Origin: Brevibacterium permense
Lineage (GTDB): Bacteria; Actinomycetota; Actinomycetes; Actinomycetales; Brevibacteriaceae
Length of the DNA: 64,000 bases
Assembly (NCBI RefSeq): GCF_025506275.1
Contig: NZ_QYCP01000082.1
Span: 1 to 64,000 of the forward strand
Reading direction: 5' to 3'
The notes under the pieces were generated by a model, which ran no database searches, was not told where the DNA came from, and saw only the letters and a list, made by a program, of their open reading frames with translations. This document shows, one piece after another, positions 26,298 to 35,689 of the stretch (position 1 is the stretch's first letter; every line of letters starts with the position of its first letter). The translations under genes were made by a program, and so were the position numbers.

Positions 26298-27740
26298 ATG
26301 AAGGCCGATGTCGCGGTGATCGGAACCGGTGTGATGGGGTCGAATCTCGCCCGCAACCTCGCCCGTGAGTCGGGCCGCCGGGTGGCCGTCTACGACCGCG
26401 ACGTCGAACGCGCCGAACGTTTGGCGCAGGACTTCCCCGAGGCGGACTTCCTCGTCGCCGCCGACCCGACCGACCTGGCCGGGAAGCTCAACCAACCGCG
26501 AGTGGCGATCCTCATGGTCAATGCCGGAGGCGCCACGGATGCGGCGATCGGCGATCTCGCCGAGGCGTTCGCCCCCGGAGACATCATCGTCGACGGCGGC
26601 AATTCCCACTTCCGGGACACGATCGCCCGCGGGACCCGACTCGAGGGCACCGGTATCGAGTTCGCCGGGGTCGGCATCTCCGGGGGAGAGGTCGGCGCCC
26701 TGCTCGGACCCTCCCTCATGGTCGGCGGATCGGAGACCGCATGGCAGCGCCTGCGTCCCCTGTTCGAACCCATCGCTGCGAAGGCGGGAGACGAGGCCTG
26801 CGTCGATCACATCGGCACCGACGGGGCCGGGCATTACGTCAAGATGGTCCACAACGGCATCGAATACGCCGATATGCAGCTCATCGGCGAGGCCTTCACC
26901 CTCCTGCGCGACGGCCTGGGCATGACACCGTCCGAGATCGCCGAGGTCTTCGCCGACTGGAACGCCGGAGAGCTCGAGTCCTACCTCATCGAGATCACCG
27001 CTGACGTCCTCGCCCACGTCGATGACGCGACGGGCCGGCCCTTTGTCGACGTCGTCGCCGATGCCGCGAAGGCCAAGGGCACGGGTGCGTGGACGGCGCA
27101 GGTCGGACTCGACCTCGGGGTTCCGGTGCCCACCATCGCCGAGGCGGTCTTCTCCCGTTCGCTGTCATCCGCGGTCGATCTGCGCGCTCAGGGACTCCGC
27201 TTGACCGGTCCCCGTCCCGGCGCCGGATCGTCGTCGTTGTCTCCGGACGAGCGTGCGGCTCGCATCGAGGAGATCGGCAGCGCCCTGCTGCTGGGCAAGG
27301 TGATGGCCTACGTCCAGGGCTTCCACGAGATCGCGGTCGGGGCGGCCGAACACGGTTGGGACATCGAGCTCGGGGCGCTCGCAGGAATCTGGCGGGCCGG
27401 GTGCATCATCCGGGCCCGCCTGCTCGATCGCATCGTCGAGGCCTTCGACGTCCCGACTCCGCCTGAGAACCTGCTCGCCGCCGACTTCGTCCGCGAGGTC
27501 GCCGATCGATGCCAGGCATCCCTGCGGGCGACCGTGGTCGAAGCCATTTGTCACGGAATCGCCGTGCCTGGACTGTCCTCGACGCTGGCTTACTTCGACG
27601 GACTGCGCACCGAGGCGGGCAGTGCCGCCCTCATCCAGGCCCAGCGCGATCGCTTCGGTTCGCACACCTACGCACGCACCGACCGTCCCGGGATCTTCCA
27701 TACCCTGTGGTCAGGGGATCGGGGCGAAGTCGAACTCTGA
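26298..27740 (+). CDS. gnd: 6-phosphogluconate dehydrogenase (NADP+, decarboxylating)
   Basis: Oxidatively decarboxylates 6-phosphogluconate to ribulose-5-phosphate. N-terminal VIGTGVMGSNLARNLA is the dinucleotide loop; GVGISGGEVGALLGPSLMVGG and GHYVKMVHNGIEYADMQLI hold the catalytic Lys and Asn. Length is 480 residues, the long form. The ATG at 26298 with a good ribosome site was preferred to an open-frame start 54 bp upstream. Divergent from gntK, it completes a gluconate-to-pentose-phosphate module. Confidence 0.95.
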   Translation: MKADVAVIGTGVMGSNLARNLARESGRRVAVYDRDVERAERLAQDFPEADFLVAADPTDLAGKLNQPRVAILMVNAGGATDAAIGDLAEAFAPGDIIVDGGNSHFRDTIARGTRLEGTGIEFAGVGISGGEVGALLGPSLMVGGSETAWQRLRPLFEPIAAKAGDEACVDHIGTDGAGHYVKMVHNGIEYADMQLIGEAFTLLRDGLGMTPSEIAEVFADWNAGELESYLIEITADVLAHVDDATGRPFVDVVADAAKAKGTGAWTAQVGLDLGVPVPTIAEAVFSRSLSSAVDLRAQGLRLTGPRPGAGSSSLSPDERAARIEEIGSALLLGKVMAYVQGFHEIAVGAAEHGWDIELGALAGIWRAGCIIRARLLDRIVEAFDVPTPPENLLAADFVREVADRCQASLRATVVEAICHGIAVPGLSSTLAYFDGLRTEAGSAALIQAQRDRFGSHTYARTDRPGIFHTLWSGDRGEVEL

Positions 27741-27875
27741 TCGTCGGGCCGCTTCGGTGACGGGGGACTCCAACGACAGGGCCGCCTCGGTGATGGTCGA
27801 CCGGAACGACGGGGCCCCCTCGGTGCAGGATGAAACTGACGTTCGGCCGCCTCGGTGAGGGTCGCTGCGGTCTCA
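27741..27875. repeat. Four tandem 33-bp units with GGCCGCCTCGGTGA core
   Basis: Units with the core GGGCCGCTTCGGTGA, GGGCCGCCTCGGTGA, GGGCCCCCTCGGTG and CGGCCGCCTCGGTGA start at 27746, 27779, 27812 and 27844, a spacing of 33, 33 and 32 bp. The spacers vary (ACGACAGG, ACGACGGG and so on). The array fills the gap after gnd. The core is the reverse complement of the GCCGAGGCGG motif found in other gaps. Confidence 0.8.
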
Positions 27876-27924
27876 CTGATCGACTCCGGTGGCCCGGATG
27901 GCGGACTGTCGATATGTTAGAGCC

Positions 27925-29067
27925 ATGACTTTGCCACACGAAGATGTTGACCCGGACGGACTGCTCGAATACTCGGTGGTCTTCACCGACCGATCGCTCA
28001 ACCACATGTCGCAGCGGTTCGTGTCCGTGATGCAGGAGATCAACCGGATCCTGCGCTCGGCCTACGATGCGGATTCCGTTGCCATCGTCCCCGGCGGCGG
28101 CAGCTACGCCATGGAATCCGTTGCCCGTCAGGTCGCCACCGGCAAGAAGGCGCTGATCGTGCGCAACGGTCTGTTCTCCTTCCGCTGGTCGCAGATCCTC
28201 GACGCCGGAGCCATCGCCTCGGAGACGACCGTGCTCAAGGCCTCCCCGGACCGTGCCGAGCACCAGTCGCCGTGGTCGCCGGCCCCCGTCGCCGAGGTGG
28301 TCGCCGCCATCGAGCGCGAGGAGCCCGCTGTAGTGTTCGCTCCCCACGTCGAGACCGCCTCGGGGATGCTCTTGCCCGATGACTACGTCCGCCAGGTTGC
28401 CGAGGCCGTGCATTCGGTCGGCGGAATCTTCGTTCTCGACTGCATCGCCTCGGGCGCGGTGTGGGCGTCGATGACCGACCTCGGGGTCGACGTGCTCATC
28501 TCCGCTCCGCAGAAAGGCTGGAGCGGATCGCCGTGCGCCGGCTACGTCATGCTCAGCAAGGCCGGCCGTGCCGCCGTCGAAGCTTCGACTTCGACGAGCT
28601 TCGCGATGGATCTGAAGAAGTGGCTGTTCATCGCCGACGAATACGAAGCCGGCCGTGCGCCGTACCACGCGACGATGCCCACCGATGCTCTCGCGCACAA
28701 TGCCAAGCTCATGGTCGAGAGCGAGGAGCGCGGCTTCGATAAGCTCGCCGCCGCGCAGGCCGAACTCGGACAGCGCGTGCGCGCGGTCTTCGCCGAACGC
28801 GGACTGCCCTCTGTGGCTTCGGACGAGTTCGCCTCGCCGAGCGTGGTCGTCGTCCACACCGACAACCCGAAGCTCGCGACCGGTGCCAGCTTCAAGGAAG
28901 TCGGTGTGCAGATCGCTGCCGGCGTGCCGCTGCAGTGCGATGAGCCCGAGGACTTCTCGAGCTTCCGCATCGGCCTGTTCGGCCTCGACAAGCTCGGCGA
29001 CATCGACGGCACGATCGCGCGCCTCGAGGCCGCTCTCGACTCGATCGGTGTGACCGCCGAAGCCTGA
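27925..29067 (+). CDS. Class V aminotransferase (alanine--glyoxylate / serine--glyoxylate type)
   Basis: PLP enzyme of 380 residues that moves an amino group from alanine, serine or a similar donor to glyoxylate or pyruvate. The predicted PLP lysine is Lys197 in SAPQKGWSG, with LDCIASGAVW (the Asp that contacts PLP) just before and VVPGGGSYAME at the N-terminal phosphate side. ATG at 27925 starts the conserved protein; the frame continues 36 bp upstream. The substrate pair is not settled by sequence. It is followed by a strong 22-bp inverted repeat. Confidence 0.88.
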   Translation: MTLPHEDVDPDGLLEYSVVFTDRSLNHMSQRFVSVMQEINRILRSAYDADSVAIVPGGGSYAMESVARQVATGKKALIVRNGLFSFRWSQILDAGAIASETTVLKASPDRAEHQSPWSPAPVAEVVAAIEREEPAVVFAPHVETASGMLLPDDYVRQVAEAVHSVGGIFVLDCIASGAVWASMTDLGVDVLISAPQKGWSGSPCAGYVMLSKAGRAAVEASTSTSFAMDLKKWLFIADEYEAGRAPYHATMPTDALAHNAKLMVESEERGFDKLAAAQAELGQRVRAVFAERGLPSVASDEFASPSVVVVHTDNPKLATGASFKEVGVQIAAGVPLQCDEPEDFSSFRIGLFGLDKLGDIDGTIARLEAALDSIGVTAEA

Positions 29068-29165
29068 GGGGCTTCAGCAGGCACCGTAACCGGCACTGCC
29101 TACAGGCACAGAACGCCGGGAAGCATCACGCACCGACAATGTCACTGCCAACCGGTAGTCGCCCC

Positions 29166-29225
29166 ACATACAGTCAGCGCCCTAACCTCCCGTTGCAACG
29201 AGGGGTTAGGGCGCTGACTGTATGT
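29166..29225. terminator. Perfect 22-bp inverted repeat between convergent genes
   Basis: The arms at 29166-29187 and 29204-29225 are exact inverted repeats (left arm starts ACATACAGTCAGCG and ends CCCTAACC). The 16-base loop contains a palindrome CGTTGCAACG, so the structure can extend further. It lies between the class V aminotransferase and mmuM genes and probably stops transcription from both sides. Confidence 0.75.
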
Positions 29226-29258
29226 ATTGGCCCTAATGGTGAGCGATGCTCCCGGACC

Positions 29259-30308
29259 TCAGGCAGTGTCTCCGAGGGCGACGACGTTGTCGGCGAGCCG
29301 CTCGTTGCTGCCGTACATGAAGTGGTTGGCCATGTTCTCGGAGAACCGGCTGGCATCGGTGGTCAGCCCGACTGCCTCTGCGACCTCGCGGATGTGCATC
29401 GGGGTCGCTCCGCAGCACACGCCGATGTAGTTGACGCCCAGGTCGTAGGCTTCCTTGGCGAACGCACCGATCTCGTAGCGGTTGGTCTGCAGGGGATCAA
29501 GAGCGGTGGGGAACGTGCGTCCGTGCGGGGAAGCCACCTCGGCGCGGGGATCGGAGAGGTTGAAGAACGTCGGCTCGGTCTCCGTGGTGCGGTAGGGAAT
29601 CGGCAGGGCACCGACGTGGCAGGACACGGCCGCGCGGATCTCCTTCAGCCACGGCAGCATCGTGGCGGGGCCGCGGAAGCAGTTGAGGCCGACGACGTCG
29701 ACGCCGAGCTGTTCGAGGCGCTGCGCGGTCTCGACGATCCCGACGCCGTCGGCCATCTGCTGGAAGGCCATGGGCGCGAGGGTGAGGACGACGGGCAGGC
29801 CGCTGGCCTTGGCGGTCTCGGCGGCGGCGATGGCCTCACCGGCGAAGTAGAAGGTCTCGCCGATGATGAGGTCGGCACCTTCCTCGACCGCCCAGGCGAC
29901 CATTTCGGCGAACATCGCCCGCACCTCGGCCTGCTTGGACTCGTCGGCGGGGTCCCAGATGTTCGAGTTCGAGATGTTGCCGGCCATGAAGTTCCCGGGC
30001 TTGGCGTCGGCGACGGCCCGGGCGATCTGGAGGGCGGCACGGTTGAGCGGTTCGAGCAGATCCTCCTTGCCGATGACGCGCATCTTCTCGCGGTGCCCGT
30101 TGTAGGTGAAGGCCTCGACGATGTCGGAGCCGGCCCGCTGGAAGTCGATGTGGAGGGAGCGCAGGGCGTCGGGGAATTCGAGGGCCACCTCGGGGACGAA
30201 CTCGCCGGCGGACAGATATCCGCGCTTCTCGAGCTCGAAGAGGAAGCCTTCCGCGCAGATCACGGGGCCGGCATCGAGGCGTTGGGTCAGGGCGTTGGTC
30301 GCGGTCAT
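29259..30308 (-). CDS. mmuM: Homocysteine S-methyltransferase family protein
   Basis: Transfers a methyl group from S-methylmethionine, betaine or a similar donor to homocysteine. The 349 residues contain VGLNCFRGP and GVCCGATPMHIREVA, which supply the three zinc cysteines of the family, and FTYNGHREKM near the start. The ATG at 30308 follows CGGAGAGCATCC. The methyl donor is unknown, and the mmuM label rests on family resemblance only. Confidence 0.85.
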   Translation of the reverse strand: MTATNALTQRLDAGPVICAEGFLFELEKRGYLSAGEFVPEVALEFPDALRSLHIDFQRAGSDIVEAFTYNGHREKMRVIGKEDLLEPLNRAALQIARAVADAKPGNFMAGNISNSNIWDPADESKQAEVRAMFAEMVAWAVEEGADLIIGETFYFAGEAIAAAETAKASGLPVVLTLAPMAFQQMADGVGIVETAQRLEQLGVDVVGLNCFRGPATMLPWLKEIRAAVSCHVGALPIPYRTTETEPTFFNLSDPRAEVASPHGRTFPTALDPLQTNRYEIGAFAKEAYDLGVNYIGVCCGATPMHIREVAEAVGLTTDASRFSENMANHFMYGSNERLADNVVALGDTA

Positions 30309-30530
30309 GGATGCTCTCCGATTCGATGATGTGGTCGAGCTCGGGCGAGCGGCCCGAACCCGGGTATCACACCATCAATCGGCGCAGCGAGGTCCGTCAC
30401 ATCGACATAATTCGACGCTGATCGCCATGAAAGGACACGACCATCGCCGAGGCGGCCCGACCGAAAGCCTGCAACGCTGGGCTCCGGTGGGGCCCCGTGA
30501 AGATCAGCGACCGCCGAGGCGGCCCGATCG
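30309..30530. other. Intergenic DNA with two GCCGAGGCGGCC motifs
   Basis: Copies at 30446-30457 and 30513-30524 are each followed by CGA or CGATCG. The gap lies upstream of mmuM and downstream of the acyltransferase gene. No gene is supported. Confidence 0.45.
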
Positions 30531-31892
30531 TCAGCGGCTCTCGTCGCCGCTGAGATAGACCGGCAGGCGACGGTAGCGCACTGCCCGCTGGGCGGCGCCG
30601 GCGGGCACCTCCTGAGTGGTCTCGTAGGTGGCGTTGTTCTGCGGAACCTCGTGCGAACCGGGCAGCGGGTACGGCTCGGCCGCAACGGGCGCGGGGGAGG
30701 CGTAGGACTGCTGCTGACCTGGCTGCTGTTCGTAGCCAAGGGAGTGCTGGTAGCCGACACCGGGCAGCGGCTGCAGGCCGAGACCCTGCCGGTCCGGGCC
30801 ATCACCCTCGCTGTAGGCGTCCCCGGGGTGATAGGTGTCGCCCGGACTGGAGGTAGCGCCCCGGCGACGACGCTCGCCGCGACGGTCGGAGTCCTCCGGT
30901 CGCAGGAATGGGAACGGTTTGAGCAGCAGGCCGGTGACGGTCGAGGACCACCAGCGCAGGGCGCGTTCGAAGGGCGACCAGGCCAGCAGGCCCGTCCAGA
31001 CCACGGCCAGGGCCACACAGATGAGGAGGACGACGGCGTCGTGGAGGACATTGCGGCTGTCACCGAGGATCGGCTGCAGTCCGCGGACGACGAATCCGTG
31101 GAGGATGTAGACTGCGAGGCTGTTCTTGCCGATCGTTGCGATCGTGTCCTTCGTGTTGCTCAGCCACGACAGCATCGCCAGCGTCAGCAGCACCGCTCCG
31201 ATGTCGACGATGAGTCGCAGTCCCACGCCTTCGGGGACACTGACATCGAAGTGGGCGAAGTTGAGGCTGCCGTAGAGCCAGTTGTAGTCGACCTGGTCGA
31301 GAAAGAAGTATCCGACGGCTGCGAGGGCAGCGGCACTGAGGCAGAGCTTCTGCCAGATCGCGAGGCTGCCCGCCCAGTCGATGATCTGTTTGCCGTAGAG
31401 CTTGCCGACGACGAAGAAGGGCCAGAACGCCATCGTCCGTGCCGCGGAGAGTTCGGTGTCGAGGATCGGCAGCAGTCCGCCGAAGAGACCGACGACGAGG
31501 GAAGCGACGAGCATTGTGCGGGGGAAGCGCTCGATGAAGGGGACCGTGATCATCCACCAGGCCATCGACAGCAGGAACCACGTGTACCAGAACGGTCTGA
31601 GGAAGTCGTAGTCGGGATTGAGCCCGAAGATCCACATCCACCCCCACATGAACGGCAGCACCGTGGCGAGGAGGACGAGGTAGGTCAGAACGCGCTCCGC
31701 CAGCCTGTTCGACTTCGCCGTGATGCCGGCGAGGAAGACGAACGCCGGCATGTGGAACATGTAGATGAAGTACATCGGTGCGCCCAGGATCGGCGACTCC
31801 CATGGGGAGGTCCTGGCGAGGAGGTGGCCCAGAACCACCAGGAAGATGAGTATTCCCTTGGCGCGGTCGATGCGATAGTCCCGTGATGACAC
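30531..31892 (-). CDS. Acyltransferase 3 family membrane protein
   Basis: A 453-residue integral membrane O-acyltransferase with about ten transmembrane segments. The N-terminus YRIDRAKGILIFLVVLGHLL and the FHMPAFVFLAGI motif are typical of the fucose 4-O-acetylase/YPO0809-like group. It likely acetylates a cell-surface sugar. The last about 110 residues are a hydrophilic, Gln/Pro/Tyr-rich cytoplasmic tail of unknown function. It starts with GTG at 31892. Confidence 0.85.
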   Translation of the reverse strand: MSSRDYRIDRAKGILIFLVVLGHLLARTSPWESPILGAPMYFIYMFHMPAFVFLAGITAKSNRLAERVLTYLVLLATVLPFMWGWMWIFGLNPDYDFLRPFWYTWFLLSMAWWMITVPFIERFPRTMLVASLVVGLFGGLLPILDTELSAARTMAFWPFFVVGKLYGKQIIDWAGSLAIWQKLCLSAAALAAVGYFFLDQVDYNWLYGSLNFAHFDVSVPEGVGLRLIVDIGAVLLTLAMLSWLSNTKDTIATIGKNSLAVYILHGFVVRGLQPILGDSRNVLHDAVVLLICVALAVVWTGLLAWSPFERALRWWSSTVTGLLLKPFPFLRPEDSDRRGERRRRGATSSPGDTYHPGDAYSEGDGPDRQGLGLQPLPGVGYQHSLGYEQQPGQQQSYASPAPVAAEPYPLPGSHEVPQNNATYETTQEVPAGAAQRAVRYRRLPVYLSGDESR

Positions 31893-32005
31893 GCCGATAC
31901 ACTACCGCACCCGGTCGGATAAGGGGAAAGTTCAGACCATCGCCGAGGCGGTCGCCCGGTCGTGTGCGACGGTGCACTCGTGTGTGCGAACAGGGATGGA
32001 AACGA

Positions 32006-32356
32006 CTAGCCGCGGGCAGAGCAGTTCACGCATTTCGCCGTGTAGGGTCGGGCCTCCAGCCGCGCCTCGGCGATGGGGCTGCCGCAGTCGATGCAGGTCC
32101 CGAACGTGCCCGCGTTCAGGCGGCCAACCGCCTCGGCGATCTCATCGAGACGATTCTCGGACTGTTCGAGCAGGGTCGCGGCCTGCGACCGTTCAAAGGC
32201 GAGCGTCGCCCCTTCCGGATCGTGCTCGTCGTCGCTGTTATCGCCCTCACGAGCGGCCGAGACCTCATCGATTCCCTGAGTCAGGCGGTCGATGAGCGCC
32301 TGCGTCTCCGCCCGCTCCGCCTCGAGCAGATCCCGCATCGTCGGTTCGTCGACCAC
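32006..32356 (-). CDS. DksA/TraR-type zinc-finger protein
   Basis: A 116-residue protein with a predicted coiled coil (about 5-80) and a four-cysteine zinc finger: Cys88, Cys91, Cys109 and Cys112 (CIDCGSPI and KCVNC). DksA-like proteins bind the RNA polymerase secondary channel. The tip aspartates of true DksA cannot be confirmed here. GTG at 32356 directly follows the stop of the ABC-F gene, so the two are co-transcribed. Confidence 0.85.
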   Translation of the reverse strand: MVDEPTMRDLLEAERAETQALIDRLTQGIDEVSAAREGDNSDDEHDPEGATLAFERSQAATLLEQSENRLDEIAEAVGRLNAGTFGTCIDCGSPIAEARLEARPYTAKCVNCSARG

Positions 32357-34216
32357 TCAGGCCTCCAGTGCCTCAGACGCTTCGAGCCAGCGCATCTCGA
32401 GCTCGTCGAGTTCGTCCTGGGACTCGCGGATCGCAGCCGTGAGCTTGGCCAGTCCCTCGAAATCGGTCTGGTCGTGGGCGGCCATCTCCTCGTGCTTCTT
32501 CGCGATCTGAGTACCCAGCTTGTCCATCCGCCGCTCGATCGACGACAGTTCCTTCTTCGCTGCCCGGGCTTCCGCACCGGACAGTTTCGGTGCCGATCCG
32601 GAATCATCGCTCGCCGAGGCGGCCCCGCCGTTTCCGGCCGAATCGCTGGCTCCCGCTGAGGCCCCGTTCGAACCGCCGGAAGCCCTGTTCGAACCTGCAG
32701 CGCCGCGGCGTTCCTGTTCGGCCCGCAGCTGCAGGTACTCTTCGACGCCGCCGGGAACATGGCGCAGTCCGTTGTCGAGGATCGCGTACTGCTGATCGGT
32801 GACGCGCTCCAACAGGTACCGGTCGTGGGAGACGACGATGAGGGTCCCTGGCCAGGAATCGAGGAGATCTTCCATCGCCGCGAGCATGTCCGAGTCGACG
32901 TCGTTAGTCGGCTCGTCGAGGATGATGACATTGGGTTCGGCCATGAGCAGCAGCAGAAGCTGGAGTCGTCGCTTCTGCCCGCCGGAGAGCTCCTTGACCC
33001 GGGCGGACAGATGCTCCTTCGCGAAGCCGAGCCGTTCGAGCAGCTGCGCCGGAGTGAAGTCTTTGCCTTCGATATTGAACGAGGTCTTCGATTCGGCGAG
33101 GACCTCGCGCACACGGGATTCGGCGATGCGGGCCAGATCCTTGAACTGCTGATCGAGCACACCGATCTGTACGGTTTTGCCGCGCTTGACCCGACCTGCA
33201 TCGGGTTCGATCTCTCCCGAGACCAGACCGAGCAGAGTCGACTTCCCGGCACCGTTGGGGCCGAGGATCCCGGTGCGCTCACCGGGACCGATGCGCCACG
33301 TGACATCCTCAAGGATTGTGGTCTCGGCGAAGTGCTTGGACACGTCGAGCAGATCGACGACGTCCTTGCCCAGGCGGGCCGTGGCCATCTTCTTCAGCTC
33401 GATCGGATTGCGCACCTCCGGCACGTCGGCGATGAGCTGGTTGGCGGCTTCGATACGGAACTTCGGCTTCGACGTCCGGGCGGGAGCACCGCGTCGCAGC
33501 CATGCGAGTTCCTTGCGCATGAGATTCTGCCGCTTCGCCTCGGTGGCGGCGGCGATCCGGTCGCGCTCGACGCGCTGGAGGACATAGGCGGCATAACCGC
33601 CTTCGAAAGGCTCGACGATGCGGTCGTGGACCTCCCAGGTCTTCGTGCACACCTCGTCGAGGAACCACCGGTCGTGGGTGACCAGCAGCAGGGCTCCGGC
33701 GTTCTTCGGCCACCGGCCGCGAATATGCTTCGCCAGCCACGCGATGCCGTCGACGTCGAGGTGGTTCGTCGGCTCGTCGAGGATGAGCATGTCCCAATCG
33801 CCGATGAGCAGAGCCGCCAGGGCCACTCGACGGCGCTGACCGCCGGAGAGCGAGGAGATCTGCGCATCCCAATCGAGATCGGCGATGAGACCGGAGATGA
33901 TGTCACGGGCCTGCGGATCGGCAGCCCATTCGTGATCGGCGGCATCGCCGACGACGGAGAAGCCGACGGTCGCCTCGTCATCGAGGTCATCGCGCTGGCC
34001 GAGCATGCCCAAACGCAGCCCGCCGCGATACGTCACGCGTCCGGAATCGGGTTCGATGGTGCCGGCGAGCATGCCGAGCAGGCTCGACTTGCCGTCGCCG
34101 TTGCGGCCGACGATGCCGATCATGTCGCCGGACTCGACACCGAGAGTGACCGAGTCGAAGACGACGCGCGTGGGGTATTCGAGGTGGAGGGCTTCTGCCC
34201 CGAGGAGATGTGCCAT
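32357..34216 (-). CDS. ABC-F family ATPase (Uup/EttA-like)
   Basis: A soluble, 619-residue protein with two ABC cassettes and no membrane domain. ABC-F proteins act on the ribosome in translation quality control or antibiotic protection. First cassette: GRNGDGKSSLLG and LSGGQRRRVALAALL; second: GPNGAGKSTLLGLV and LSGGQKRRLQL. The linker and a C-terminal Glu/Ala coiled coil (last about 80 residues) point to the Uup side. An Ala/Ser/Gly-rich insertion precedes the coiled coil and contains an in-frame GCCGAGGCGGCC. Confidence 0.9.
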   Translation of the reverse strand: MAHLLGAEALHLEYPTRVVFDSVTLGVESGDMIGIVGRNGDGKSSLLGMLAGTIEPDSGRVTYRGGLRLGMLGQRDDLDDEATVGFSVVGDAADHEWAADPQARDIISGLIADLDWDAQISSLSGGQRRRVALAALLIGDWDMLILDEPTNHLDVDGIAWLAKHIRGRWPKNAGALLLVTHDRWFLDEVCTKTWEVHDRIVEPFEGGYAAYVLQRVERDRIAAATEAKRQNLMRKELAWLRRGAPARTSKPKFRIEAANQLIADVPEVRNPIELKKMATARLGKDVVDLLDVSKHFAETTILEDVTWRIGPGERTGILGPNGAGKSTLLGLVSGEIEPDAGRVKRGKTVQIGVLDQQFKDLARIAESRVREVLAESKTSFNIEGKDFTPAQLLERLGFAKEHLSARVKELSGGQKRRLQLLLLLMAEPNVIILDEPTNDVDSDMLAAMEDLLDSWPGTLIVVSHDRYLLERVTDQQYAILDNGLRHVPGGVEEYLQLRAEQERRGAAGSNRASGGSNGASAGASDSAGNGGAASASDDSGSAPKLSGAEARAAKKELSSIERRMDKLGTQIAKKHEEMAAHDQTDFEGLAKLTAAIRESQDELDELEMRWLEASEALEA

Positions 34217-34553
34217 AGCAGTCTCTAGCCTAGTTCACCGCGGTTCGCGCGAGTGACCGGACGGGCCCGTCCGGCCGGCCGCTTGCCGCATCGTTTGCCG
34301 TGTCCTTCTGTCTCAAACACAAGGCGTTTTCTGTTCGCATTTCGGACCGATAACGCCACCGCATGACGGATTATTTCTTTTTCATATCGGTGTCCGCGAT
34401 TGAGGTGCTAACGGACCTTTCCAAATGACCTCAGTGCATTAGACTGACCGAAACTCATCAAAATATGACAGTTCGTCCAGTGGTTTCACATTTTCGGTAA
34501 GGGCAGACAGGGCCCTCATCCGTGTGCGCTGTCTGTATCAGAAAAGAGAAAAC
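34217..34553. promoter_or_regulatory. AT-richer upstream region of the nucleoside uptake genes
   Basis: This 337-bp gap separates the ABC-F gene from the divergent binding-protein gene. It is markedly less GC-rich than its surroundings (T runs at 34371-34382). TGAGGT (34401-34406) and ACCTCA (34428-34433) form a short inverted repeat, and TAGACT at 34440-34445 is a possible -10 box. The actual promoter and any operator are not proven. Confidence 0.35.
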
Positions 34554-35615
34554 GTGAAGAAGCTCGCTTCAGCGGTGTCGATGATCGCCGCATCTGCCCT
34601 GGTCCTCTCGGCTTGCGGCTCAGGTGGAGAATCCGGCTCCGACTACATGGCGTGCATGGTCTCCGACTCCGGCGGTTGGGACGATCAGTCCTTCAACCAG
34701 TCCGGCCGCGAGGGCATGGAGAACGCGAAGAAGAACCTCGGCATCGAAGAGAAGCTCGCCGAGTCGCAGGGCGACGCGGACTTCAAGCCGAACGTCGACA
34801 ACATGGTGCAGCAGGGCTGCAACCTCACCTTCGGTGTCGGATTCCTCCTCGAGGACACGATCCAGGAAGCCGCAGAAGCGAACCCCGACCTCAACTTCGC
34901 ACTCATCGACTCCACGTTCTCCGACGCCGACGGCAAGCCGGTGACGATCGACAACGCCAAGGCCGTCGTCTTCAACACCGCCGAGGCCGCGTACCTCGCT
35001 GGCTATGTTGCGGCCGCGACTTCGAAGTCGGGCAAGGTCGGCACCTTCGGCGGCATCCAGATTCCGTCCGTGACGATCTTCATGGACGGATTCGCCGACG
35101 GCGTGGACAAGTTCAATAAGGACAACAAGAAAGACGTCAAGCTGCTCGGCTGGAACAAGAAGAAGCAGGACGGATCGTTCTCCGGTGACTTCGAGAACCA
35201 GGGCCAGGGTCAGGAGCTGACCAAGCAGCTCATCTCGCAGGGTGCCGACGTGATCATGCCCGTGGCCGGACCCGTCGGCCTCGGTGCCGCGGCCGCCGCG
35301 AAGGAAGCCGGCGACGTCAACCTCGTGTGGGTCGACTCCGACGGCTACGAGTCGACCGAATACGGCGACATCATCCTCACCTCGGTGGTCAAGCAGATCT
35401 CGAAGGCCGTCGAAGACACCATCAAGGAAGGCACGGAGGACAAGTTCTCGAATGAGCCCTACGTCGGCACGCTCGAGAACGAAGGTGTGGGCCTCGCTCC
35501 GTACCACGACTTCGAAGACAAGGTTCCCGAGGACGTGAAGAAGAAGGTCGAGGATCTGAAGAAGCAGATCGTCGATGGCAGCCTGGTCGTCGAGTCAGAG
35601 AGCACACCGAAGTAA
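34554..35615 (+). CDS. BMP-family nucleoside-binding lipoprotein
   Basis: Solute-binding lipoprotein of an ABC importer, most likely for purine/pyrimidine nucleosides. The 353-residue protein from the GTG at 34554 has a signal peptide ending in a lipobox with Cys21 (LVLSACGSGG). BMP features include VSDSGGWDDQSFNQ, TFGGIQIPSVTIFMDGFADG and VWVDSDGY. An ATG 30 bp upstream is in frame but would misplace the signal peptide. A strong hairpin (35627-35662) lies between it and the ATPase gene, a common device for making more binding protein than transporter. Confidence 0.93.
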   Translation: MKKLASAVSMIAASALVLSACGSGGESGSDYMACMVSDSGGWDDQSFNQSGREGMENAKKNLGIEEKLAESQGDADFKPNVDNMVQQGCNLTFGVGFLLEDTIQEAAEANPDLNFALIDSTFSDADGKPVTIDNAKAVVFNTAEAAYLAGYVAAATSKSGKVGTFGGIQIPSVTIFMDGFADGVDKFNKDNKKDVKLLGWNKKKQDGSFSGDFENQGQGQELTKQLISQGADVIMPVAGPVGLGAAAAAKEAGDVNLVWVDSDGYESTEYGDIILTSVVKQISKAVEDTIKEGTEDKFSNEPYVGTLENEGVGLAPYHDFEDKVPEDVKKKVEDLKKQIVDGSLVVESESTPK

Positions 35616-35626
35616 GCTCGTCGGTT

Positions 35627-35662
35627 AAACTGCAGGGCCGAGTTCTTTCGGCCCTGCAGTTT
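35627..35662 (+). terminator. Intrinsic terminator or attenuator hairpin
   Basis: AAACTGCAGGGCCGA (35627-35641) pairs perfectly with TCGGCCCTGCAGTTT (35648-35662), a 15-bp stem with a 6-base loop, followed by TCAAATTT. It lies 11 bp after the binding-protein stop and 27 bp before the ATPase start. Confidence 0.8.
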
Positions 35663-35689
35663 TCAAATTTGTGAGGAGAACCGGAAGCA

